Assembly (NCBI RefSeq): GCF_005116645.1
Contig: NZ_SWCM01000014.1
Coordinates: 1-64,000, forward strand
Length of the DNA stretch: 64,000 bases
DNA from: Desulfopila sp. IMCC35006
Lineage (GTDB): Bacteria > Desulfobacterota > Desulfobulbia > Desulfobulbales > Desulfocapsaceae
Direction of reading: 5' to 3'
Shown: positions 53,016-60,334 of the stretch, in pieces
How positions within the stretch are numbered: position 1 is the first letter of the stretch
Layout: each line of letters starts with the position of its first letter
Translations under genes and position numbers: made by a program
The notes under the pieces: model-generated
What the model saw: only the letters and a program-made list of their open reading frames with translations
The model's database searches: none
What the model was told of the DNA's origin: nothing

Positions 53016-53402
53016 TTAGCAGCCCTCGAGTGTTGCTTTCTTCTTGGTCGTTTTTACAGCGTCTTTACCCATTTCAACAGCCTTGTCCTTCGCTGCTGTG
53101 GCCGCTTCTTTCGTAGCGGTGGCGGCCTCACCGGTCATCTTTGCTGCTTTGTCTGCGGTTTCTGTGGCCGCTTCTTTTGTGGCAGTGGCGGCCTTACCAG
53201 CCATTGTCGTGGCTTTGTCTGCAGTTTCTGTGGCGGCTTGCTTGGTCGCAGTGGCAGCTTCCTTGGTGGCGGTGACAGCTGCATCTTTCGCCTCAATCAC
53301 CACTTCCTTGGTTTTTTCTTCAGCCTTTTTGGCATCATCACTGCTGCAACCAAAGGTGACCAGTAACAGCAACCCAACAATTGCACATAAAATATTCTTC
53401 AT
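53016..53402 (-). CDS. lipoprotein with Ala/Thr/Lys-rich repeats
   Basis: A 128-residue lipoprotein. The signal peptide ends in the lipobox VTFGC (Cys about 19). The mature part is a string of an imperfect 11-residue-like repeat: KEAATATKQAA, TETADKATTMAG, KAATATKEAAT and TETADKAAKM, with GC-rich codons. This gives an amphipathic helix like LEA or apolipoprotein repeats. The C-terminus KKKATLEGC carries another Cys. The ATG follows GAGGAC. Presumably attached to a membrane; function unknown. Confidence 0.7.
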   Translation of the reverse strand: MKNILCAIVGLLLLVTFGCSSDDAKKAEEKTKEVVIEAKDAAVTATKEAATATKQAATETADKATTMAGKAATATKEAATETADKAAKMTGEAATATKEAATAAKDKAVEMGKDAVKTTKKKATLEGC

Positions 53403-53836
53403 CAATCGTCCTCCCTCTGTGTCATGAATGTGTATGTACATTGAGCCTATAGTCACCTCAGGTCTCTGTTATTCGCTGCTGAGAGAAAAAGAATGACAAA
53501 TAGGCTGACCTAAAAAGATCCACGCATAAATTGACATTGCTTGAAACTTGTAACCATCTTGGATTTAAAGAGATAGTTTTAATTTCATTCAAACAATGAA
53601 AATTATTGTTTTCGATGCACCCGCCAGGACGAAACATATTCTTTTTGACATATGGAGATTCTGAGTATATGTTCTAAACCATAGTCTTAAATGCCTCCTG
53701 CGCAGCGGAGTTGAAATCAGACCCAGGTGCAGAGCCAGGGTCCATGCCCCAGAGCAGGAGTTGCAGAAGCTGAAAATGCAGGGGAAAGTAGATGGAGTCT
53801 GTAAGCTGGTCCCTTAACCTACAGGAGGAAACAAAC
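53403..53836. other. intergenic region with a promoter candidate for the Sec-peroxiredoxin
   Basis: No gene is seen. TTGACA (53645-53650) and TATGTT (53668-53673), 17 bases apart, form the best sigma-70-like promoter visible for the peroxiredoxin gene. The leader would then be about 155 bases. Confidence 0.4.
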
Positions 53837-54553
53837 ATGGCGGAAGAAGCAGCTGTTGGATGTGCCAGGCCGACGGGAGGTCCGGTAGGAGAAGAAGTGT
53901 CGGAAAGCAAGGAGTCGTCTGAAATAATAAAGGAGGAGCGAACAATGATCATGGTTGGACAAAAAGCCCCTGATTTTACAGCACCGGGCTATCAACAGGG
54001 TAAATTTATCAATGTTAAGCTTTCCGATTACCTGGGGAAATGGGTTGTTCTGTGTTTTTACCCGGGGGATTTCACCTTTGTTTGAGCTACCGAAATTTCA
54101 GCGGTCGCTGAAAAATATCCTGAGTTCCAGAAATTAGGTGTCGAAGTGCTTTCGATGTCGATTGACTCAATGTTTGTCCATAAAATGTGGAATGACGATG
54201 AGCTGGCCAAGATGGTCGAGGGTGGGATACCGTATCCTATGCTGTCGGATGCAGGCGGCAAGGTGGGTAAAATCTATGGAGTTTTTGATGAGACCGCCGG
54301 GGTCGAGGCGCGCGGTCGGTTCCTGATAGATCCTGACGGGGTAATTCAGGGCTTTGAGGTTCTCACTCCTCCCGTCGGCAGAAATGTCAATGAAACTATC
54401 CGACAAATACAGGCATTTCAACTGATCCGCAAGACAGGAGGTGCCGAGGCAACTCCTTCAGGATGGCGGCCCGGCAAGAAAACCTTGAAGCCGGGTATTG
54501 ATCTCGTCGGCAAGGTATGGCAGGAATGGAAAACCAGTATGGCCTTTGACTGA
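53837..54553 (+). CDS. selenocysteine peroxiredoxin (Sec at the peroxidatic position), extended N-terminus
   Basis: An AhpC/TSA-type peroxiredoxin that reduces peroxides. The TGA at 54083-54085 replaces the peroxidatic Cys: GDFTFVUATE, where relatives have DFTFVCPTE. The resolving Cys motif VCP is also changed, to [10 protein letters not shown]. Two in-frame ATGs each have a perfect AGGAGG: 53837 (238 residues) and 53945 (202 residues, Sec at 47, canonical length). The 36-residue extension has [14 protein letters not shown] with Cys9. It may supply a resolving thiol, or two forms may be made. Selenoprotein peroxiredoxins with this context are known in deltaproteobacteria. Confidence 0.93.
54096..54113 (+). 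promoter_or_regulatory. putative SECIS hairpin of the peroxiredoxin
   Basis: Ten bases after the TGA, TTTCAGC pairs perfectly with GCTGAAA around GGTC. Seven base pairs, with G first in the loop and 17 bases between the TGA and the loop, match a bacterial SECIS well. Confidence 0.7.
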
Positions 54554-54564
54554 TAGTTTTTCAC

Positions 54565-54599
54565 CTGTACCGGCTGGGTAACATTCTCAGTCGGTACAG
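54565..54599 (+). terminator. hairpin after the Sec-peroxiredoxin gene
   Basis: CTGTACCGGCTG (54565-54576) and CAGTCGGTACAG (54588-54599) form a 12-bp stem with one G-U. It lies 11 bases after the stop codon and between convergent genes; only CTTTA follows, so termination may be partial. Confidence 0.55.
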
Positions 54600-54676
54600 C
54601 TTTACTGGTCCTGTCAGCCAGTCTTCCCTGTTATAATTTCAAATCGTTTTTCGAATTCGTTCAAAATCTCCGCTTA

Positions 54677-55306
54677 TCACTCTTCTTTGCGGCTCAACGA
54701 CGAACAATGCGGGCAGCCTTCAGGGTTATGCAGGCTCATGTCCTTTTTGAGAAATGCAATAGCGTCATTGAATCGGCCCAATGTACCACCGAATCCTTTC
54801 TGGAAGCGCAGTGCCATTTCCTCATCATCAAAGGTCAGGATTGAAGGTTTGCAACAGTACGCAACGACGCCTTCCATGACATAGTAAGAATGCTGCGCCG
54901 AATGGAGCCTTCCGGAAAGGAAGTCGGCGGTCAGGGCTGTGACGACCTGGTCTCCCAGCATGAGATGAGCTGAAATACCGCAATGCGGACAGCAGGCAAC
55001 TTTCTGCTCTCCATTTCTTAAGGTAATGGTATATAAAAGTTGCTGGCTTGGCGGGCGATTGCATATCAGGCATTTTAACAGTGAGAGCCTGTCGAAAGAA
55101 TTGTCCGGTAGTTGACCGGATGGTCGTTCGATACAGGCGGCTCCGCCATGTATCCGCTTTAACGCCTTGTTTTGCACCAGCCAGTCTAGGTCGCGATGGA
55201 TGGTCATTTTAGATACGCCAAAATAATCAACCATTTCACTGAGACTAAGAGTACCGACTTTCTCCAGCCAACTGACCAGTTTTTCTCTCCGCTCTGTCGA
55301 TTTCAT
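54677..55306 (-). CDS. DeoR-type regulator fused to a NosL-like (copper-binding?) domain
   Basis: A 209-residue protein. Residues 1-57 form a DeoR HTH (REKLVSWLEKVGTLSLSEMVDYFGVSKMTIHRDLDWL). The rest is not the usual sugar-phosphate-sensing DeoR domain: it has CLICN, CCPHCG, and VVTALTADFLSG...SYYVMEGVVAYCC...FDDEEMALRFQKGFGG. This resembles NosL (DxxTG..A..YV...AF...EdA..F...GG). NosL binds Cu(I). C-terminal CPHC adds more ligands. It is divergent from tonB and a copper-type receptor gene, so it is a candidate copper-responsive regulator. The fusion function is inference. Confidence 0.7.
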   Translation of the reverse strand: MKSTERREKLVSWLEKVGTLSLSEMVDYFGVSKMTIHRDLDWLVQNKALKRIHGGAACIERPSGQLPDNSFDRLSLLKCLICNRPPSQQLLYTITLRNGEQKVACCPHCGISAHLMLGDQVVTALTADFLSGRLHSAQHSYYVMEGVVAYCCKPSILTFDDEEMALRFQKGFGGTLGRFNDAIAFLKKDMSLHNPEGCPHCSSLSRKEE

Positions 55307-55451
55307 CCCGCCTTCCTTGTTGTCTACATAACATTGTTGAGATTTATTTATATTTCAGGTTTTTATTTAATTGCCAATGTGGTAGTTAATACTACAGTTA
55401 ATGGCATGTGTCTCGGTTGGTCGATTATGACTGTATTGTTATTAAAGTAAC

Positions 55452-56402
55452 ATGCGGGTTGTGGTCGTCCTGGATATTTCCGATAAAAAACAGCTTTTTC
55501 GGCAGCTGCTCATGAATCGATTCCAGTTCCTTTCATTTCAAAAGCAACGTCTGGTGACTGTTCCGGACTGGCTGGGCAGTGTGTTGATTCACTTGTTAAT
55601 CGCGGTGGTGGTTGTAGCGATTGGCTATCTTCCCTCGAGAAAAAAAGAAATTGTCTGGGTCAATCTCAGTGAAATCGCCCTGGAAATGCCGGATCCAGCT
55701 GTTGTCTCCGAGCCAAAAACCATTGCCCCGGAGCACGTGGTACCGCAAAATCAGCCAAAAACCATGGTCCCGGAGCAAATAGTGCCGCAAACGTCAATTC
55801 CAGTCGCCCCGATAGCAAATGAGGATCGAGCTGAACTGCAAGACAATCCCCCCATCCCTGAAGAACAATCCATTGCGCAAAACATTACCATAGAACCGAA
55901 GGCATCGCAGCCTAATCGACCAGCCCCTCGGAAAATCAGCAAAGCCGGCAAAGTAAAACAAAAGATGTCGAGATCGGCTGCCAGTCCGAAAATCACCTTG
56001 CCGTCCAGCCGGCCGGAAGTGCCGACGGCCGGGACTGCGCCGCCTGCTCCGGCCAGAACCGAGGCCGCACCAGTTGTGTCAGGAGAAACCTCGGCAGCCG
56101 CAGAAACCTCGGTCGCCGCAGAAACACGGTATCTGCAGGCAAATTTCACCGGGATTCGCCGCAAAGTCAGCAGTAAACTGCGCTATCCTTCCATGGCCCG
56201 GCGACAGGGATGGCAAGGGCAGGTTCAGGTACGATTCAGCATCCTTCTCTCAGGGGAGATCGACGACCTGCGGGTTCTGTCCAGTTCAGGATACTCGTTG
56301 CTCGATCGTCAGGCGCTCCAGGCCGTTCAGCTTGCCGCACCTTTTCCAGCACCATCGGTTGTGGCGAGCATCACTCTACCCGTAACATTTACGCTCAAAT
56401 AG
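55452..56402 (+). CDS. tonB: TonB energy-transducer protein
   Basis: A 316-residue protein: one N-terminal transmembrane helix (about 47-64, with PDWLGSVLIHLLIAVVVVAIGYL), a Pro/Ala-rich periplasmic spacer, and the TonB C-terminal domain (FTGIRRKVSSKLRYPSMARRQGWQGQVQVRFSI, then LSSSGYSLLDRQALQAVQLAAPFP). It couples the proton motive force to the outer-membrane receptor. The first ATG gives 20 residues before a second ATG at 55512. It precedes the receptor gene; a 170-bp repeat element begins just after its stop. Confidence 0.85.
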   Translation: MRVVVVLDISDKKQLFRQLLMNRFQFLSFQKQRLVTVPDWLGSVLIHLLIAVVVVAIGYLPSRKKEIVWVNLSEIALEMPDPAVVSEPKTIAPEHVVPQNQPKTMVPEQIVPQTSIPVAPIANEDRAELQDNPPIPEEQSIAQNITIEPKASQPNRPAPRKISKAGKVKQKMSRSAASPKITLPSSRPEVPTAGTAPPAPARTEAAPVVSGETSAAAETSVAAETRYLQANFTGIRRKVSSKLRYPSMARRQGWQGQVQVRFSILLSGEIDDLRVLSSSGYSLLDRQALQAVQLAAPFPAPSVVASITLPVTFTLK

Positions 56403-56406
56403 CATT

Positions 56407-56576
56407 GTGATTACCACTAAAGTTCAGCTATATGGGGATATGAGATGCCCTTTGCACGGGACGCCATAAACCCATCCCTGGGGGCTTGACCGCAGCCATC
56501 CAGGCTGCGGAACACCCGTACAAAGGGCACCTCATATCCCTCTGGATCTTCTAAGCTGAGGTTTAGTGGTAATCAC
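56407..56576. mobile_element. 170-bp foldback (MITE-like) element with target-site duplication
   Basis: GTGATTACCACTAAA (56407-56421) and TTTAGTGGTAATCAC (56562-56576) are perfect 15-bp terminal inverted repeats. The 10-bp sequence AAATAGCATT is directly repeated on both sides (56397-56406 and 56577-56586). Internal inverted repeats (around GGGATATGAG and TGCCCTTTG) and the central CCGCAGCC/GGCTGCGG hairpin let the element fold on itself. It codes for nothing. It inserted next to the tonB stop (the TAG lies in the duplicated site) and before the receptor gene. Confidence 0.75.
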
Positions 56577-56630
56577 AAATAGCATTGAAGAGGAATAATG
56601 CACTGTTAATTTTACCAGAGGAGAAAGTAT

Positions 56631-58712
56631 ATGCCATACGACCGTTTTTCACGATTTTCCCTGTTCGGTTTAATATTCCTGGCCCAGGCCGACCCGTCCT
56701 TAGGCGAATCGTTGATTCTTGATGAAATAACCGTGCGTGGTGAGCAACAGCAGACAATTGAGGAAAATCTTACCATTCGCGAAGTTCGTGAAAGCCCATC
56801 CCGTGATATCGGCGAAGCGCTGCAAAATCTTCCGGGACTCAGCAGTGTACGCAAAGGCGCAATTGCCAACGATGTGGTGTTGCGAGGTTTTCAACGGGAT
56901 AACCTGAACATGTTTCTTGATGGGGTAAGGTTGCATGGCGGCTGTCCGTCGCGCATGGACCCGCCTTCGTTTCATTTTGATTTTGCCGAGGTCGAGTCAA
57001 TCCAGGTCATCAAGGGACCTTATGATCTCACCAATCCGGGCGGTATTGGGGGAATGGTCAACGCAGTTTCCAAAACTCCCAAGCCTGGGCCTGCAGCAAA
57101 CCTGAATTTGAGCTATGGCAGCTATAATTATCTGGATGGATCGGCAACGCTGTCCTACGGGGCGGACAGGCTTGATGGACTGCTCGGCTACGCTCATAAA
57201 TCTTCTGATGTACCGGAATCGGGTGACGGCAAATTATTGACCGATATCTATCCAGTGACCAGTCCCAACCGGTATCGAGCAGGTAGTATCGATTCCAGCG
57301 CCTACGATACCGATACGTTCTGGATAAAAGGAGGGACGAAAATTGGCGAGGGCCGATCTGAACTGAGCTATAGTTATCAGGATGCCGATCATGTTCTCTA
57401 TCCGGCCCTGCTGATGGACGCCGACTACGACCGGACGCATCGCCTTAACTGGATGACAACGCTTGAAAATCCAACCTCGGCAATCTCGAAATTGTTTTTT
57501 CAGGCCTGGTATAACCAGGTGGACCACCTCATGGATGATACCGAGCGGATGTCTTCCATGCCGAGTATGATGGTCAACCGCGATTATATGATGCAGACTG
57601 ATGCCGAGACATTTACTTTCGGCAGCAAACTCAATGGTGAAATTCCCCTGGGGCCGGGGAGTCTGAAGACTGGTGTTGATTTTTATCAACGGAACTGGGA
57701 TGCGACCAATGAATCGGCCATGTGGATGAGATATACCGCGCAACCGATGATCCCCGATGTCGATATGAATAATTTCGGCGCCTTTGCCGAGTATAACTGG
57801 CCGTTGGCACTTTCCGTGAGTTTAAAGGGAGGGGCACGATTTGATTATACCAAAGTGGTCGCCAATGATCTGTCTGATGCACGTCTGGCCAGCCTGTATC
57901 AACCCTATTTTAGTGCCGCGCTTGACAGTGAAACAGATTTCAAGGAACCGAGTGCCAACCTCCAGCTGAACTGGAAGGCAACCGATAGCCTGGAGGTTTT
58001 TACCGGTATCGCCTCGGCCAGCCGTCCACCAGATCAGCAGGAGCTGTTTATCGGTCTGCAACGGACAGGTATGGCGAAAAACTGGCTGGGTAATCCTTCT
58101 CTTGATGCCCCCCGCAACAACCAGGTGGATGTTGGTGCCAAATGGACCGGAAGTAAGATCTTTGCCAGTGCCGGCATTTTCTACAGTTCAGTAAATGATT
58201 ATATCAACATCGCCGAAGCGGGGGATCCTGATGGCGGAGGAGAATTGATAATGGCGCGCACCTATGAAAACATCGATGCGGAAATCTGGGGTGCAGAGTT
58301 TGGCAGTCAAATTGCCCTGCCTTATGACCTGTTTGCCAAAGGCACACTGTCGTATGTGCATGGAGAAAACCGTGATACCGATCAGCCGCTGAGTGAAATT
58401 CCACCTCTTTCGGGCAGCTTGGCTTTACGGTATGATAATGGCGGCTACTTTATGGAGGTAACGGAACGTTTTGCTTCAAAACAGGATCGGGTCGACACCA
58501 GCCTCAGTGAAGAAGAAACAGCCGGTTGGGCTGTAACTGATCTTAAGGCCGGAGTCAACTGGCAGCGTTGGGATCTTGTCGGTGGAATCAATAATCTGTT
58601 TGACAAATATTATCTCACCCACCTGTCCTATCAGCGCGACCCTTTTCAGTCAGGGGTTAAGGTGCCGGAAATGGGAATCTTTTTTTATGTCAATCTGAGT
58701 TATCATTTCTAA
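56631..58712 (+). CDS. TonB-dependent outer-membrane receptor, OprC/NosA copper type
   Basis: A 693-residue TonB-dependent receptor with a signal peptide, TonB box region (LILDEITVRG), plug domain and a 22-strand barrel ending in a terminal Phe (LSYHF). The plug phrase HGGCPSRMDPPSFHFDFAEV and a Met-rich loop (TERMSSMPSMM, RDYMM) match OprC/NosA-type copper receptors, which carry copper or copper chelates. It is divergent from a regulator with a NosL-like domain, in line with copper sensing. The MITE-like element sits in its upstream region and probably affects expression. Confidence 0.82.
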   Translation: MPYDRFSRFSLFGLIFLAQADPSLGESLILDEITVRGEQQQTIEENLTIREVRESPSRDIGEALQNLPGLSSVRKGAIANDVVLRGFQRDNLNMFLDGVRLHGGCPSRMDPPSFHFDFAEVESIQVIKGPYDLTNPGGIGGMVNAVSKTPKPGPAANLNLSYGSYNYLDGSATLSYGADRLDGLLGYAHKSSDVPESGDGKLLTDIYPVTSPNRYRAGSIDSSAYDTDTFWIKGGTKIGEGRSELSYSYQDADHVLYPALLMDADYDRTHRLNWMTTLENPTSAISKLFFQAWYNQVDHLMDDTERMSSMPSMMVNRDYMMQTDAETFTFGSKLNGEIPLGPGSLKTGVDFYQRNWDATNESAMWMRYTAQPMIPDVDMNNFGAFAEYNWPLALSVSLKGGARFDYTKVVANDLSDARLASLYQPYFSAALDSETDFKEPSANLQLNWKATDSLEVFTGIASASRPPDQQELFIGLQRTGMAKNWLGNPSLDAPRNNQVDVGAKWTGSKIFASAGIFYSSVNDYINIAEAGDPDGGGELIMARTYENIDAEIWGAEFGSQIALPYDLFAKGTLSYVHGENRDTDQPLSEIPPLSGSLALRYDNGGYFMEVTERFASKQDRVDTSLSEEETAGWAVTDLKAGVNWQRWDLVGGINNLFDKYYLTHLSYQRDPFQSGVKVPEMGIFFYVNLSYHF

Positions 58713-58751
58713 GTGTAAGGGGCAGCAAATAATAACTGCTCGTCGTGGCAG

Positions 58752-58786
58752 AAAAACCTCATTTGGCGGGTAAGAATGGGGTTTTT
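58752..58786 (+). terminator. intrinsic terminator of the receptor gene
   Basis: AAAAACCTCATT (58752-58763) and AATGGGGTTTTT (58775-58786) pair with one mismatch-like T-G position, followed by a T-rich stretch. It lies about 40 bases after the stop. Confidence 0.8.
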
Positions 58787-58870
58787 CCCTTCTAAGAGAC
58801 CACTCATCCAGGATCACAATGCGATGTTAAGCACTGGCGAGGCAGAATGCCCGGCTACATGACAATACCG

Positions 58871-59446
58871 TCAGTCCTTGATTTTCTTCAGCAGCCAGGC
58901 CATGTTTTCACCCAGTCGGCGCATGGTTTCCATACCTTCCGTGTCATCGACCACCTCACCCATTTCCGGTCCAATACCTATATTCCAATAGTTCGAACCG
59001 ACAATAATCATCTGCCCGATCAGGAAAAAATGGTTCATGGTATCAAAGGCATGCATTGCGCCGGCCCTGCGTACTGCCACGACAGACGCGCCGATTTTGC
59101 GGCGCAAGAGATCTCCATTGGCTTTGCTGACCATGCCGCAGCGATCGATGAGGGCCTTCATCTCGCTTGATACATCGGCAAAATAGGTCGGCGACCCGAG
59201 AAGTATGGCATCGGCCGTAACCATTTTGGCAATGCAGTCGTTGACCATGTCTTTTTTGAGGACGCAGGTACCGTTTTTCTCCAGATAGCAGACATAGCAG
59301 GCCATGCACCCTCTGATTTCACTTCCCGCAAGTTCAACCAGTTCCGTCTCGGCTCCCGCCTCCGCCAGCGGCGCAAGCACTGCTTTCAGAAGCAGTGCTG
59401 TGTTGCCTTGCTTCCGTGCGCTTCCGCAAAATGCTACTACTTTCAT
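58871..59446 (-). CDS. flavodoxin-like NAD(P)H-dependent FMN reductase
   Basis: A 191-residue iron-sulfur-flavoprotein-like reductase. The FMN phosphate loop is FCGSARKQGNTALLL, then GSPTYFADVSSEMKALIDR. GCMACYVCYLEKNGTCV holds four Cys that could bind an extra Fe-S cluster, as in archaeal/anaerobe iron-sulfur flavoproteins. It is a soluble redox enzyme; substrate unknown. It is transcribed convergently with the receptor gene. Confidence 0.82.
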   Translation of the reverse strand: MKVVAFCGSARKQGNTALLLKAVLAPLAEAGAETELVELAGSEIRGCMACYVCYLEKNGTCVLKKDMVNDCIAKMVTADAILLGSPTYFADVSSEMKALIDRCGMVSKANGDLLRRKIGASVVAVRRAGAMHAFDTMNHFFLIGQMIIVGSNYWNIGIGPEMGEVVDDTEGMETMRRLGENMAWLLKKIKD

Positions 59447-59540
59447 CGATTTCTCCTGTAGTCTGATGTATCATTAAAGCAGTTCCGTTGCTCAAACCAT
59501 CAATGGGAACCAGCGGACAATTCTAACAGAGGATAATCTT

Positions 59541-59837
59541 ATGGGCAAAATAGCACTGCTTCCCTGCGATAGCCACAGCAGGGCAAGATATCTCGATAAC
59601 AGGGAGCTCCCTTATAATTATATGGCCGACTTTACCCTGATGGGCTTTGTGGTTGGTCAATACCAACTCGCCGTCTCACTCCTTATTTCGGCTGGCTATC
59701 GTTTGGATGCGCAGGACGGCGGTACGGAGATTTACATCGATACTCCCGGTAATCTGCGGGAGATCAAAGCTCTGTTGACAGCAAACAACATCAGCTGCGA
59801 CATCTCTGATATTGCCGACACTCTGTATCAGGCCTGA
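59541..59837 (+). CDS. small unrecognised soluble protein
   Basis: A 98-residue protein (starts MGKIALLPCDSHSRARYL) with two Cys and an alpha/beta-like pattern, ending in a perfect terminator. I do not recognise its family. A good ribosome site is not evident (AGAGGA about 14 bases upstream). The regular helix/strand composition supports a real gene. Confidence 0.6.
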   Translation: MGKIALLPCDSHSRARYLDNRELPYNYMADFTLMGFVVGQYQLAVSLLISAGYRLDAQDGGTEIYIDTPGNLREIKALLTANNISCDISDIADTLYQA

Positions 59838-59847
59838 TGATTCACAT

Positions 59848-59871
59848 GCCGCCCGGGGGGCGGCTATTTTT
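59848..59871 (+). terminator. intrinsic terminator
   Basis: GCCGCCC (59848-59854) and GGGCGGC (59858-59864), three-base loop, followed by TATTTTT. It ends the small gene at 59541 and overlaps the last bases of ilvN on the other strand. Confidence 0.85.
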
Positions 59872-60334
59872 CCATTGCGGCCACTCCGGTTCGGGCAATT
59901 TCGATTATATATTGCCGGCCGACTTCCTCGAGAAAACTGTCGATCTGGCGGGTTGCTCCGGCCAGCTGGATTATGAGGATATCCTCTTCTTTCTGGTCGA
60001 GCACCTCAAAATTATATCGACCGCGAAAGGACTCTAGATGGGCGGCGTCAACTTCCAGCTTGACGATGGCCACCTCCCGCCAGTAACTGTGGTCGGTATC
60101 GAGTTCTTTGGCGGAAATTACTTCGGTGAACTTTTCCAGCTGCCTGATTATCTGGTCCACTTTGGCCTGGTCATCCTCTCGCAAGGTAATGGTCATCCGG
60201 CTGATTCCTTCGACCCGCGAACTACACACGGTCAGGGTATCGACATTGTACATCTTTTTGCGAATCAACACCGACACCTTATTGAGTACTCCCGGACGAT
60301 CAAGCATAAAAGCCAGGATGGCACGTCGTTTCAT
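59864..60334 (-). CDS. ilvN: acetolactate synthase small (regulatory) subunit
   Basis: A 156-residue regulatory subunit. It starts with an ACT domain (LAFMLDRPGVLNKVSVLIRKKMYNVDTLTV), where the valine feedback inhibitor binds, and has the conserved C-terminal ALS-small domain. It partners the catalytic subunit encoded immediately upstream; ATGA overlap of 4 bp couples the genes. Branched-chain amino acid synthesis, first common step. Confidence 0.92.
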   Translation of the reverse strand: MKRRAILAFMLDRPGVLNKVSVLIRKKMYNVDTLTVCSSRVEGISRMTITLREDDQAKVDQIIRQLEKFTEVISAKELDTDHSYWREVAIVKLEVDAAHLESFRGRYNFEVLDQKEEDILIIQLAGATRQIDSFLEEVGRQYIIEIARTGVAAMEK

